Assembly: GCA_036274675.1 (NCBI GenBank)
Contig: DASUFE010000040.1
Coordinates: forward strand, 9,364 to 73,363
DNA from: DASUFE01 sp036274675
Lineage (GTDB): Bacteria > Pseudomonadota > Gammaproteobacteria > HTCC5015
Reading direction: 5' to 3'
DNA: 64,000 bases
The notes under the pieces are model-generated. The model did no database searches and was not told the origin of the DNA. It saw only the letters and a list, made by a program, of their open reading frames with translations. The position numbers and the translations under genes are program-made. Positions 42,377 to 49,389 of the stretch are shown here, piece by piece (position 1 is the first letter of the stretch; every line of letters starts with the position of its first letter).

Positions 42377-42817
42377 TTAAATTGTTCCGGTTTGTTTTAG
42401 CCATTGCATCAGCTGCGGCATCGGCAAGGCTCCCGACACGCGCTGCGCTTCCTGGCCGCCCTTGAACAGGATCAGCGTAGGAATACTGCGGATGCCCCAG
42501 CGTGCGGCGACGTCCGGCTCCGCTTCGGTATTGAGTTTGGCCAGGCGCAGCTTCGGCTCCAGCTGCCGCGCCGCCTGTTCGAACACGGGCGCGAAGGCCC
42601 GGCAAGGCGCGCACCAGGGCGCCCAGCAATCGACGAGCACGGGAACGCCGGTATGATTCAATACGGTGTCGAGCGCGCCGCCTTTCAGTTCCAGCGGTTT
42701 GCCGTTAAAAAGCGCCTGCTTGCACTGGCCGCATTTCGGGCCGTCGCTGATGCGTTCGGATTGTACGCGGTTGATGGAACCGCAGGACGGACAGGTAATG
42801 TGTAGAGTATCGTTCAT
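42377..42817 (-). CDS. trxC: Thioredoxin 2 (TrxC)
   Basis: 146 residues. The N-terminal zinc-binding module has CPSC (C9, C12) and CGQC (C29, C32), which distinguishes TrxC from TrxA. The thioredoxin domain has WCAPC (C69, C72) where the family commonly has WCGPC, a change that usually shifts redox potential, and ends with the usual cis-Pro loop SIPTLILFKGG. It reduces protein disulfides in the cytosol and is often induced by oxidative stress. GAGGG precedes the ATG. It diverges from lemA. Confidence 0.95.
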   Translation of the reverse strand: MNDTLHITCPSCGSINRVQSERISDGPKCGQCKQALFNGKPLELKGGALDTVLNHTGVPVLVDCWAPWCAPCRAFAPVFEQAARQLEPKLRLAKLNTEAEPDVAARWGIRSIPTLILFKGGQEAQRVSGALPMPQLMQWLKQTGTI

Positions 42818-43116
42818 GCCCTCAATATGCGGTCCGGCCTGTACGATTTCAATCCCGTCGATTCCGCTGCGAAGGAACCGTGCGATTTGCGTATCAGGAC
42901 TATATTTAAGGAATCCCTGAATAATGCATCCATGAATTCTCAGAGCAAAGCAAAAAACAGACTTTTACTTTGCTTCATTTTCAAACACTTAAGGCCTTTG
43001 AAAATAGCGGCACAGCTGTTCCTTAGTGGTTGCATCTTGATATAGGCCCTTATGCGCTCTACTATGAATCTCCATCGCGGCCATCCGGCCACGTATTTTC
43101 TCGACAAGGGGCCTTT
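42818..43116. other. Divergent intergenic region trxC-lemA
   Basis: 299 bases with no gene. It should hold both promoters. TATAGG at about 43041 on the forward strand and several AT-rich tracts (TATATTTAAGG near 42901) are candidate -10 regions, but none has a convincing partner. The segment GGAATCCCTGAATAATGCAT near 42910 resembles insertion-sequence ends by eye only. Confidence 0.5.
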
Positions 43117-43707
43117 ATGAAGCTTGTTAAATATTTGGGGAGCATCGTACCCGTGTTACTGCTGCTCGGCGGTTGCGGCATCAATAATATTCCCACCTAC
43201 GATGAACAGGTGAAAGCCAGCTGGGGACAGGTGGAAAACCAGTATCAGCGCCGCGCGGACCTGATTCCGAACCTGGTGGAAACGGTCAAGGGATACGCCA
43301 GGCATGAAAGTGAAACCCTGCAGGCGGTGATGGAAGCCCGCGCCAAGGCCACCTCGGTGCAACTGGATGCCGCCTCACTGAGCGACCCGCAAGCCATGGC
43401 GCGCTTCGAAGCCGCGCAGGGGGAACTCAGCAGTGCACTCAGCCGGCTGATGGTGGTGGTCGAACGTTATCCGGATCTGAAGGCCAACCAGAATTTCCTG
43501 GCCTTGCAGTCGCAACTCGAGGGCTCTGAAAACCGGATCTCCGTCGCACGACGCGACTATATCGAAGCGGTGGCGCGCTATAACACGGAAATCCGCACCT
43601 TCCCCGGCCGCATCTGGCATAGCCTGCTCTACAGTGAGCTGCCGCTGCGCGAGAGTTTCAAGTCGACCTCGCCTAATGCCGAACAGGCGCCCCAGGTTAA
43701 ATTCTGA
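43117..43707 (+). CDS. lemA: LemA-family lipoprotein
   Basis: 196 residues: lipobox LGGC (Cys17), then the long antiparallel coiled-coil of LemA with NQYQRRADLIPNLVETVKGYA, HESETLQAVMEARAKA, YPDLKANQNFLALQSQLEGSENRISVARRDYIEAV, and RTFPG near the C-terminus. LemA proteins are commonly encoded with TPM-domain proteins, as here. Function is unsettled, with proposals in membrane or envelope remodelling. Start at 43117 follows AAGGGG; a longer frame to 43030 has no ribosome site. The stop overlaps the next start as TGATG. Confidence 0.93.
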   Translation: MKLVKYLGSIVPVLLLLGGCGINNIPTYDEQVKASWGQVENQYQRRADLIPNLVETVKGYARHESETLQAVMEARAKATSVQLDAASLSDPQAMARFEAAQGELSSALSRLMVVVERYPDLKANQNFLALQSQLEGSENRISVARRDYIEAVARYNTEIRTFPGRIWHSLLYSELPLRESFKSTSPNAEQAPQVKF

Positions 43708-44330
43708 TGATGGCGCTGCGCGGCATGGGGGCTGCCGTTCTGCTGCTGCCCGCATTGTGCGCGGCGGAGATTAAGTTTCCCCCGCCGGCCTGGGTGAGCG
43801 ATTACGTCGGCGTGCTGAGCCCTGATACGATGGAACTGCTGGCCTCGCGACTGATCGCGCATGAGCAGGAGACTACCAACCAGATTGTTGTCGTGATACT
43901 GTCCGATCTGCAGGGCTATCCCATCGAGGACTTCGCTTACCAGCTCGGTCGGCACTGGGGCGTCGGCCAGAAAGACAGAAATAACGGCGTGGTGCTGCTG
44001 GTAGTGATCACCCCGACGGAAAGCAGGGTCCGTATCGCAGTCGGCTACGGCCTGGAAGGCGCGCTGACCGACATCAGGGCTACAGACATCGCACGCAATG
44101 TGATCGTGCCGCAGTTCAACCGGGGAAATTTTGAAGCCGGGATTATTGAAGGCGTGGCGGCGATTATCAGCACGGTGCGCGGCGAATATGGCCCGTTTCC
44201 CGCCGATCACTTCCTTCCCCGTGTAAATAATTTGCTGTGGATTCCGATTATTGCCTGCCTGGTGTCGTTGCCGGTTCTGCTGCTGTATTTAATAAGGCGG
44301 CGCTGGCAATGGACCTCTAATCTCCGGTAA
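43707..44330 (+). CDS. TPM-domain membrane protein 1
   Basis: 207 residues with a signal peptide (cleavage near CAA-EI, about residue 20), a TPM domain (about 30-155; GVLSPDTMELL, LSDLQGYPIEDFAYQLGRHW, GVVLLVV) and one C-terminal helix (about 177-197). TPM (DUF477) domains occur in thylakoid phosphatase-like and bacterial YgcG proteins. It overlaps lemA by one base and precedes a second copy. It lacks the Gly-rich tail of the second copy, so the two may differ in anchoring. Confidence 0.9.
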   Translation: MMALRGMGAAVLLLPALCAAEIKFPPPAWVSDYVGVLSPDTMELLASRLIAHEQETTNQIVVVILSDLQGYPIEDFAYQLGRHWGVGQKDRNNGVVLLVVITPTESRVRIAVGYGLEGALTDIRATDIARNVIVPQFNRGNFEAGIIEGVAAIISTVRGEYGPFPADHFLPRVNNLLWIPIIACLVSLPVLLLYLIRRRWQWTSNLR

Positions 44331-44336
44331 GAGACC

Positions 44337-45071
44337 ATGAAAATTCAAACTTCTGAACGGTTGTTTACATTAATGCGTATGCGGCGCCGCCTTATCGGTT
44401 TATTTGCACTGCTCCCGCTGTTCTGCGCCGCGGCCATCGAGTTCCCCGAGTTAACCGGCCGCGTGGTGGATAACGCCGGCATGCTGAGCCCGGCGACGGA
44501 ACAGGCGCTGACGGAACAACTGGCCGCCCTCGAACAGGCCACCACGAATCAGCTTGTCGTGGTCACACTGCCCGATCTGCAAGGCTATACCATCGAGGAC
44601 TTCGGTTACCAGCTCGGGCGTCACTGGGGCATCGGACAAAAAGGCAAGGACAACGGCGTCGTACTTCTGGTCGCGAAAGCGGAACGCAAGGTGCGCATCG
44701 ACGTCGGGTATGGGTTGGAAGGGCAACTGACCGATGCCCTCAGCGCGAACATCATTCACTCGGTGATCCTGCCATACTTCAAAAAAGGGGATTTTGAAGG
44801 CGGCATTACACAGGGCGTAGCGGCAATCACCGGGGTGTTCAGCGATCAATCGACATATGTAGAACGGCCCAGAGGGGAAGAGCCGCCGATGATTCCCTTT
44901 TTTATCTTCTGGGTTATCTTTGTGTTTTTCATAATTTTCGCAAACATTCGTAAAGGCTCGCGCAGGACCATCTTCGGTGGCGGCGGTGGTTTTCGCAGCG
45001 GCGGAGGTGGCGGCGGTTTTCGCGGGGGCGGCGGCAGCTTTGGGGGCGGCGGTGCTTCGGGTGGTTGGTAA
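44337..45071 (+). CDS. TPM-domain membrane protein 2 with Gly-rich tail (YgcG-like)
   Basis: 244 residues: signal peptide, TPM domain (about 45-170) closely related to protein 1 (LPDLQGYTIEDFGYQLGRHW against LSDLQGYPIEDFAYQLGRHW), one helix at about 185-205, then a glycine-rich C-terminus of about 35 residues (GGGGG, FRSGG and similar) typical of YgcG/DUF477 proteins. An internal ATG at 44373 is an alternative start. It begins 6 bases after the first TPM gene. Gene order and similarity indicate a local duplication. Confidence 0.9.
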   Translation: MKIQTSERLFTLMRMRRRLIGLFALLPLFCAAAIEFPELTGRVVDNAGMLSPATEQALTEQLAALEQATTNQLVVVTLPDLQGYTIEDFGYQLGRHWGIGQKGKDNGVVLLVAKAERKVRIDVGYGLEGQLTDALSANIIHSVILPYFKKGDFEGGITQGVAAITGVFSDQSTYVERPRGEEPPMIPFFIFWVIFVFFIIFANIRKGSRRTIFGGGGGFRSGGGGGGFRGGGGSFGGGGASGGW

Positions 45072-45084
45072 TGGGGGAATATAA

Positions 45085-45711
45085 ATGAAGCTCTTGAATG
45101 CGGATCAACAACGCAAAGTGGCGCAGGCGATCGCCGAGGTGGAGCGGCATACCGATGCCGAGCTGGTGGCAGTGCTGGCCGGGCAAAGCGACCATTACAA
45201 CTATATCCCGCTGCTGTGGGCCGCGCTGCCAGCCTTGCTGACGCCGACGCTGCTACTGTTGTCGCCGTTCTGGCTGGACGCAAAGAGCATCGCATTGATC
45301 CAGCTGCTGGTGTTCATTGTAGCCGCGCTGCTGTTGCGCATACCGGCACTGGCGATCCGGCTGATTCCAAAATCGGTTCGCTACTGGCGCGCCTCGAACA
45401 TGGCGCGCCGGCAGTTTCTCGATAACAACCTGCACCATACGCGGGGCGAAACCGGGGTTCTGATTTTTGTATCCGAAGCGGAACGCTACGTCGAAATCAT
45501 CGCCGACCGCGGAATTAACTCCAAAGTAAAACAGGAACAGTGGGAAAGCATGGTTTCGGATTTTGTCGCCGCCGTACAGCGTGGCGAGACGCTGCAGGGC
45601 TTCCTGTCCTGTATCGAGGCCTGCGGCGCGCTGTTGAGCCGGCATGCGCCCGCCACGGCCGGACGCAACGAAAACGAGCTGTCGAACCGCCTGATTATCG
45701 TCGATCAGTGA
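45085..45711 (+). CDS. TPM-domain membrane protein 3 (membrane-inserted variant)
   Basis: 208 residues. Unlike its neighbours it has no signal peptide: an N-terminal soluble segment (LNADQQRKVAQAIAEVERHTDAELV), two central helices (about 35-85), then the rest of the TPM domain (HTRGETGVLIFVSEAERYVEIIADRGI, FVAAVQRGETLQGF). The domain is thus interrupted by a hairpin of helices. It is 13 bases after the second TPM gene. LemA plus three TPM proteins probably form one envelope complex. Confidence 0.88.
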   Translation: MKLLNADQQRKVAQAIAEVERHTDAELVAVLAGQSDHYNYIPLLWAALPALLTPTLLLLSPFWLDAKSIALIQLLVFIVAALLLRIPALAIRLIPKSVRYWRASNMARRQFLDNNLHHTRGETGVLIFVSEAERYVEIIADRGINSKVKQEQWESMVSDFVAAVQRGETLQGFLSCIEACGALLSRHAPATAGRNENELSNRLIIVDQ

Positions 45712-45811
45712 CCGGCGGTCATGGACAGCCGTTCATCGATCAGGGTTTACCTGTCAATCAGAGAATGATCTGCTAGACTCATCGCATCACCGCCACTTAA
45801 AGGAGACTGCG

Positions 45812-46000
45812 ATGCGCGGTTTATTCTTGATAAGCATTTTGATCGCACTGGCCATCGTCGGATATCTGCACGCCAAAAACTCCACCACTGCTCTGGAATC
45901 GGATACGGCCGAGAACAAGATCCAGGAGGTGGAACAGCAGGTGAACACGGCGATGCAGCAGCAAATGGATAACCTGAAACAGCAGTCGGAGCAGCAGTAA
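45812..46000 (+). CDS. Small single-pass protein with coiled-coil tail
   Basis: 62 residues: an N-terminal helix (about 4-18, LFLISILIALAIVGYL) and a Gln/Glu-rich tail (NKIQEVEQQVNTAMQQQMDN and onward) with heptad spacing. AAAGGAG stands 7 bases before the ATG, which is strong support for a real gene of this size. The gap before it holds TAGACT at about 45773 as a possible -10. No family recognised. It could be an oligomerising partner of the lemA products. Confidence 0.75.
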   Translation: MRGLFLISILIALAIVGYLHAKNSTTALESDTAENKIQEVEQQVNTAMQQQMDNLKQQSEQQ

Positions 46001-46384
46001 CAACACATCCCCCTTTAATTCCTCCCGTTGGGCGCAGTCCTGCATAGAAACGAGGGGATGGCCAGGACGAACGGCCCTGGATAATGAGGCTTTAGTGGAT
46101 GTATCACCTGTCGGTCGACGCGAAGCCCAATCCGGGGATGTGGCTTATTGGCCCACCCGTATCAAAACTCAGAGGCTCCAAATTTATTTTCCCCCTTCGA
46201 AGCGAAGGCGGATGCCGAAGGCCGCTGGGCAGAGCCCTGCGTAAAAACGGGAAGGCCAGGGGGTACGTGTCTGGTGATAGCGCTATTAGCACTCCCCACA
46301 TCACAACTCAGAGCTGCTCAGAAGAAGCATCCCCCTCTCCCCCTTCGGGACGAAGGGGGAAAATAAAATCAGGGGCTCCAGGCT
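46001..46384. repeat. Gene-free interval with dispersed CCCCCTT hairpin repeats
   Basis: 384 bases that contain two hairpins, CCCCCTTCG-N3-CGAAGGCGG near 46186 (one mismatch) and CCCCCTTCG-N3-CGAAGGGGG near 46346, plus the segments GGGATGTGGCTTATTGG, GCCGAAGGCCGCTGGGCAGA and CACATCACAACTCAGAG that match parts of the array unit at 4387-4821 in inverted order. No credible gene: an open frame from 46099 consists only of repeat sequence. Confidence 0.8.
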
Positions 46385-47161
46385 TTAAGACTTACTCGCG
46401 TGCTGTTGCAGCAGGTATTGATAAATCAGTTCAGCGGGCCGGATGTCCTGCTCCGACAGGCCGTGGTTACCGAATAAGCGGTTAAATTCCAGTATATAGG
46501 GCTGCTCGCCTACCATCGCGACATCGAAGCCCGCGTGATTGATTTCCAGTTGGCGGCTCAACCTCTCCACCAGTTCCACCGCGGCCGCTGGCGCGGGCGC
46601 GAAATCCAAGCTGCCGCCGGCGGCAATGTTGTTGTGGAACCCGTCGGGAGACTGCAGCCGCCAGTAACTTGCGACCACGCGATCGCCGATCACGACCAGG
46701 CGCAGATCGCGGTCGATCGGCAGATATTCCTGCGCATACAATACCTGGCGGCCCCGGCAGTAACGGTGCCAGTCCAGTTCATTGTCGATCTTGTATACAC
46801 CGCGACCCTCGCTGCTGCGCACGTCCTTGGCCACGAAGGGAAACACAAACTGCTCCAGCAGGGCGCGGATGCCTTCGGGAGTGCCGGCCTCGACCTGGGT
46901 TTGGGGGATATTCCGAGGACATACGGTCTGGAATATGCGCGTCATCTCCACCTTGTCGTGCCCGAGGTGGTAACTCGCGATGCTGGGAAAAATCCGGCAG
47001 TTGAGGCCGTAGTAGAGGCTGTTGACCTGCCAGTATTCGGGGAACAGCACCCAGTCGGCGGCGCGCACAAGATCGAGGTGCTCGAGATATTTCTCGGGCT
47101 TGATGTAGTGCACGCCGGTTATGTGCAGGCTGCGAAAGACGTCGAAGGAAACAATCCGCAT
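46385..47161 (-). CDS. ATP-grasp (RimK-like) ligase
   Basis: 258 residues. The N-terminal part is a small alpha/beta domain, followed by an ATP-grasp fold with FPFVAKDVRSSEGRGVYKI (nucleotide loop region), LYAQEYLPIDRDLRLVVIGDRV and the metal-binding end ILEFNRLFGNHG with Glu and Asn. It resembles RimK-type alpha-glutamate ligases, which join an amino acid to a carboxylate of a protein or small molecule. Substrate unknown; the protein is a little shorter than RimK (about 300). The start at 47161 is followed upstream by a palindromic element. Confidence 0.85.
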   Translation of the reverse strand: MRIVSFDVFRSLHITGVHYIKPEKYLEHLDLVRAADWVLFPEYWQVNSLYYGLNCRIFPSIASYHLGHDKVEMTRIFQTVCPRNIPQTQVEAGTPEGIRALLEQFVFPFVAKDVRSSEGRGVYKIDNELDWHRYCRGRQVLYAQEYLPIDRDLRLVVIGDRVVASYWRLQSPDGFHNNIAAGGSLDFAPAPAAAVELVERLSRQLEINHAGFDVAMVGEQPYILEFNRLFGNHGLSEQDIRPAELIYQYLLQQHASKS

Positions 47162-47169
47162 TTAAGACC

Positions 47170-47301
47170 AACCACTGAGGGCACAGAGCTCGCAGAGAAC
47201 AAGGGTTAAGAATAAAGCATCCCGCGGGATTATAAGCAATAAACAGTATCCGGGGCGTTTCAGATTGGGTTGTTAACGCTCTGTGCTCTCAGCTGTGGTT
47301 T
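47170..47301. repeat. Palindromic element, GAGGGCACAGAG variant
   Basis: ACTGAGGGCACAGAGCTCGC at the left and ACGCTCTGTGCTCTCAGCTG at the right form the arms of a 130-base imperfect palindrome. Same architecture as the CTCTCGC family with a different arm sequence. Confidence 0.7.
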
Positions 47302-47316
47302 GATTTTATCTAGCCG

Positions 47317-47607
47317 TTATTTTTCAACGAGGTGCATGCCGGATTCACCGGCTTGTTGCGGGGATTTCAGGGGTTTCAACAGATACTCCAGGCCGTTGAT
47401 CCTGATTTCGAGGGCCAGCGCCAGCAGGCGGCCCAGTTGTCCTTCCGGAAAGCCGTTGTCGGCGAACCAGAGCAGGTAGGGTTCCGGCAGGTCGATCAGC
47501 AGCCAACCCTGATATTTACCGTAAGGCATGCTGGTCCGGGCCAGCTGCAGCAGGTCGTTTTGGTCGAACACTTCGGTTCTCCCTCTGACGATGACAGACC
47601 GGGGCAT
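47317..47607 (-). CDS. DUF3820-family protein (YpeB-like)
   Basis: 96 residues with the DUF3820 core: TSMPYGKYQGWLLIDLPEPY, LLWFADNGFPEGQLGRLLAL, EIRINGLEYLLKPL. Family members such as E. coli YpeB are 70-90 residues, cytosolic, and of unknown biochemical role; one homologue has been called a quorum-sensing-regulated factor. The N-terminal 20 residues here are additional, so a start closer to the core is possible. It is read in the same direction as the ATP-grasp gene but separated by a palindromic element. Confidence 0.9.
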   Translation of the reverse strand: MPRSVIVRGRTEVFDQNDLLQLARTSMPYGKYQGWLLIDLPEPYLLWFADNGFPEGQLGRLLALALEIRINGLEYLLKPLKSPQQAGESGMHLVEK

Positions 47608-47899
47608 TGTAGCAGCGATCTCCCACCACTGTCGTGTACTTCGCTATGTACCCTGTCCCCCTTTGCGTCGAAGGGGGAACCAGTCCAGGGATGTGGCTTA
47701 TTGGCACATTTGCATCACGACCCAGTAACCTACGAGTCTAGGGATGTAACTCATAGGCACTCCCTTTCACGACTCAGCAACCCCGAACTCCATCCCCCGA
47801 AGGTCAGGGGGATGCAAAATCTATTTGCAGGGTCACACTTGCCAAATGCGTCCCCGGCCATAATACTTAACCGCTTTAAAACCGCATACGAGCAATAGA
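47608..47899. repeat. Dispersed CCCCCTT hairpin repeats before slyD
   Basis: The hairpin arms CCCCCTT and AAGGGGG (47654-47680) are followed by GGGATGTGGCTTATTGGCAC and AGGGATGTAACTCATAGGCA, both matching the inverted spacer of the array unit, and a second CCCCC...GGGGG hairpin near 47796-47814. The slyD promoter lies at the right end. No gene. Confidence 0.75.
47839..47866 (+). promoter_or_regulatory. Candidate sigma-70 promoter of slyD
   Basis: TTGCCA (47839-47844) and TAATAC (47861-47866) with 16 bases between, ending about 34 bases before the start codon of slyD. The -35 matches five of six consensus bases. By-eye assignment. Confidence 0.45.
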
Positions 47900-48385
47900 A
47901 TGAGTATCAGCGACAACGACGTAGTCAGCTTCCATTACACCCTGAAGAACGAGAGCGGCGAATTGCTGGAATCCTCGCAGGGACAAGAGCCGGTCACATA
48001 CCTGCACGGCCACGGCGCCATGATCCCCGGCGTGGAGAAGGCCATCACCGGCAAGCAGGCGGGCGACAGCTTCAGCATCAGCGTTCCCCCCGAGGACGCC
48101 TACGGCCCCCGGCAGGAAGACGCGATACAACGCATCTCGCTCAAACACCTGCACGGCGCCAAGACCTGGAAACCGGGCATGATGGCGATCGTGGAAACCA
48201 ACCAGGGGCCGCGGCAGGTGCTGGTGGTCAAGGTCGGCCATTCCATGGCCGATATCGATCTCAACCATCCCCTGGCCGGCATGACGCTGAACTTCGACGT
48301 CGAGATTACTGAAGTGCGGGCGGCCACCGAGGAAGAACTGGCGCATGGGCATGTGCATGGGCCGGGCGGTCACCATCACGGATGA
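47900..48385 (+). CDS. slyD: FKBP-type peptidyl-prolyl isomerase SlyD
   Basis: 161 residues: FKBP domain in two parts (VSFHYTLKNESGELLESS at the start; LNHPLAGMTLNFDVEITEV at the end) with the chaperone-type insert-in-flap domain between (about 70-125), and a His-rich C-terminus (HGHVHGPGGHHHG). SlyD isomerises prolyl bonds, is a chaperone, and delivers nickel to hydrogenase in some species through its His-rich tail. The tail here is shorter than in E. coli. Promoter-like hexamers lie 34 bases upstream. Confidence 0.95.
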   Translation: MSISDNDVVSFHYTLKNESGELLESSQGQEPVTYLHGHGAMIPGVEKAITGKQAGDSFSISVPPEDAYGPRQEDAIQRISLKHLHGAKTWKPGMMAIVETNQGPRQVLVVKVGHSMADIDLNHPLAGMTLNFDVEITEVRAATEEELAHGHVHGPGGHHHG

Positions 48386-48388
48386 TTT

Positions 48389-48434
48389 ATTCCCCCTTCG
48401 TACCGAAGGGGGATGGCCAAGGCCAGGGGGATGA
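48389..48434. repeat. Dispersed CCCCCTT hairpin repeat after slyD
   Basis: CCCCCTTCG-N3-CGAAGGGGG (about 48392-48412) followed by GGCCAAGGCC and GGGGGATG. It lies 5 bases after the slyD stop and may terminate transcription before sprT. Confidence 0.8.
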
Positions 48435-48491
48435 ATTCATCTGGTCCCTTAATAAAACCTGCAACTCACACTCATTCGGCGTTTTCAATAA

Positions 48492-49025
48492 ATGATTATT
48501 GTTGCTCCCATTGATTTGCAGCAACAGCAACAGGTCGTGGAGCAAACGCATCATTATATAGAGCGCGCATGCGAAATCTTCGGCCACCGCTTTGCCCAAA
48601 TTCCGGTGCTGTTCGATCTGCGCGGCCGCAGCGCGGGCATGTACCGCGTCCGGAACGCACAACGCCAGATCCGTTACAACGCACATCTCTTCGCCAAATA
48701 CTTCGAGGACAATCTGTGCGTGACCGTGCCGCATGAAGTGGCGCACTATGTCATCGATTGTTTATACGGAATCCGCAAGGTACGGCCGCACGGCGCGGAA
48801 TGGAAAGCGGTGATGCGGGAATTCGGCGCCGACGCCAGCCGCACCTGCCGCTACGACTTCAGCGGCACACCGGTCAAATCAGAAAAACGTTACGACTATC
48901 ACTGCGGCTGCAAGACCCATCAGCTGACCACGCGCCGCCACAACAAGGTGCTGAAGAGCGGAATTTATTACGTCTGCAAATCCTGCAATGGAAAACTGAC
49001 TTATTCTTCGCGTCACGTCCGTTGA
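48492..49025 (+). CDS. sprT: SprT-family zinc metalloprotease-like protein
   Basis: 177 residues: SprT-like domain with HEVAH (81-85) as the zinc site and a C-terminal zinc ribbon with CGC (C138, C140) and CKSC (C162, C165). SprT resembles the Spartan DNA-protein crosslink protease; the bacterial role is not well known. The stop codon lies inside a perfect 14-bp inverted repeat (49018-49052), so translation ending and hairpin folding could interact. Confidence 0.93.
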   Translation: MIIVAPIDLQQQQQVVEQTHHYIERACEIFGHRFAQIPVLFDLRGRSAGMYRVRNAQRQIRYNAHLFAKYFEDNLCVTVPHEVAHYVIDCLYGIRKVRPHGAEWKAVMREFGADASRTCRYDFSGTPVKSEKRYDYHCGCKTHQLTTRRHNKVLKSGIYYVCKSCNGKLTYSSRHVR

Positions 49026-49103
49026 GCAATGGGCCCCTCATTGCTCAACGGAACGTGGTCTTCCGCCCTGTTTTTCCGTTGTGATCCATCACTGCTCAAC
49101 GAA
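49018..49103 (+). promoter_or_regulatory. Cluster of candidate LytTR-type binding sites
   Basis: TCCGTTGAG (49018-49026) and its complement CTCAACGGA (49044-49052) form the ends of a perfect 14-bp inverted repeat, TCCGTTGAGCAATG with CATTGCTCAACGGA. A second inverted pair follows: TCCGTTGTG (49075-49083) and CTCAACGAA (49095-49103). The 9-base pattern resembles the AgrA-type LytTR half-site ([TA][AC][CA]GTTN[AG][TG]); the first two match fully, the others nearly. They lie about 290 bases before the LytS-like gene. Could also be only a transcription terminator. Confidence 0.4.
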
Positions 49104-49389
49104 ACCGTGATCTCTATTATCCGGACGCACCATCCTGACGGATGGCCGCATGTCAGGTCTCTTGCCATGTCGCACTTAGATAGCCCGGCAACCTTGATAA
49201 TCTAAAATCTACCCGCCATCCGGAGGTCCGGCAACGCGGTTGGGACGAAACTCCGTTTTCAAGTTTTGAAATCCCGCGCCCGCGGGGCAGCCGATTTGAA
49301 CAAAGCCCGCGAATAGGTGATGATTGTGCATTCCAACTTTGAACATCGCGCCTGGCCAATACGGCCAGGCAATTAAAGAACATGCAAAC
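49026..49389. other. Intergenic region upstream of LytS/LytTR operon
   Basis: 364 bases with no gene. It holds the inverted repeats described above, a GC-rich middle (about 49205-49320) with potential stems, and, 19 bases before the start codon, a hairpin GCCTGGCC-AATAC-GGCCAGGC (49350-49370). The length and structure suggest regulation at RNA level, but I cannot assign a riboswitch class. Confidence 0.5.
49350..49370 (+). promoter_or_regulatory. Leader hairpin before LytS-like gene
   Basis: A perfect 8-bp stem, arms GCCTGGCC (49350-49357) and GGCCAGGC (49363-49370), loop AATAC, 19 bases upstream of the ATG at 49390. It may mask or present the weak ribosome site AAAGAA. Confidence 0.45.

Noticed and set aside
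42905..42935. Insertion-sequence end remnant between trxC and lemA
   Set aside because: The words resemble some IS ends, but there is no partner inverted repeat, target duplication or transposase fragment.
46099..46485. Forward open frame of 128 codons after the small coiled-coil gene
   Set aside because: Made of dispersed repeat sequence and runs into the ATP-grasp gene on the other strand.
49150..49320. Possible riboswitch in the leader of the LytS-like gene
   Set aside because: Several GC-rich stems can be drawn, but none matches a riboswitch consensus I can verify by eye.
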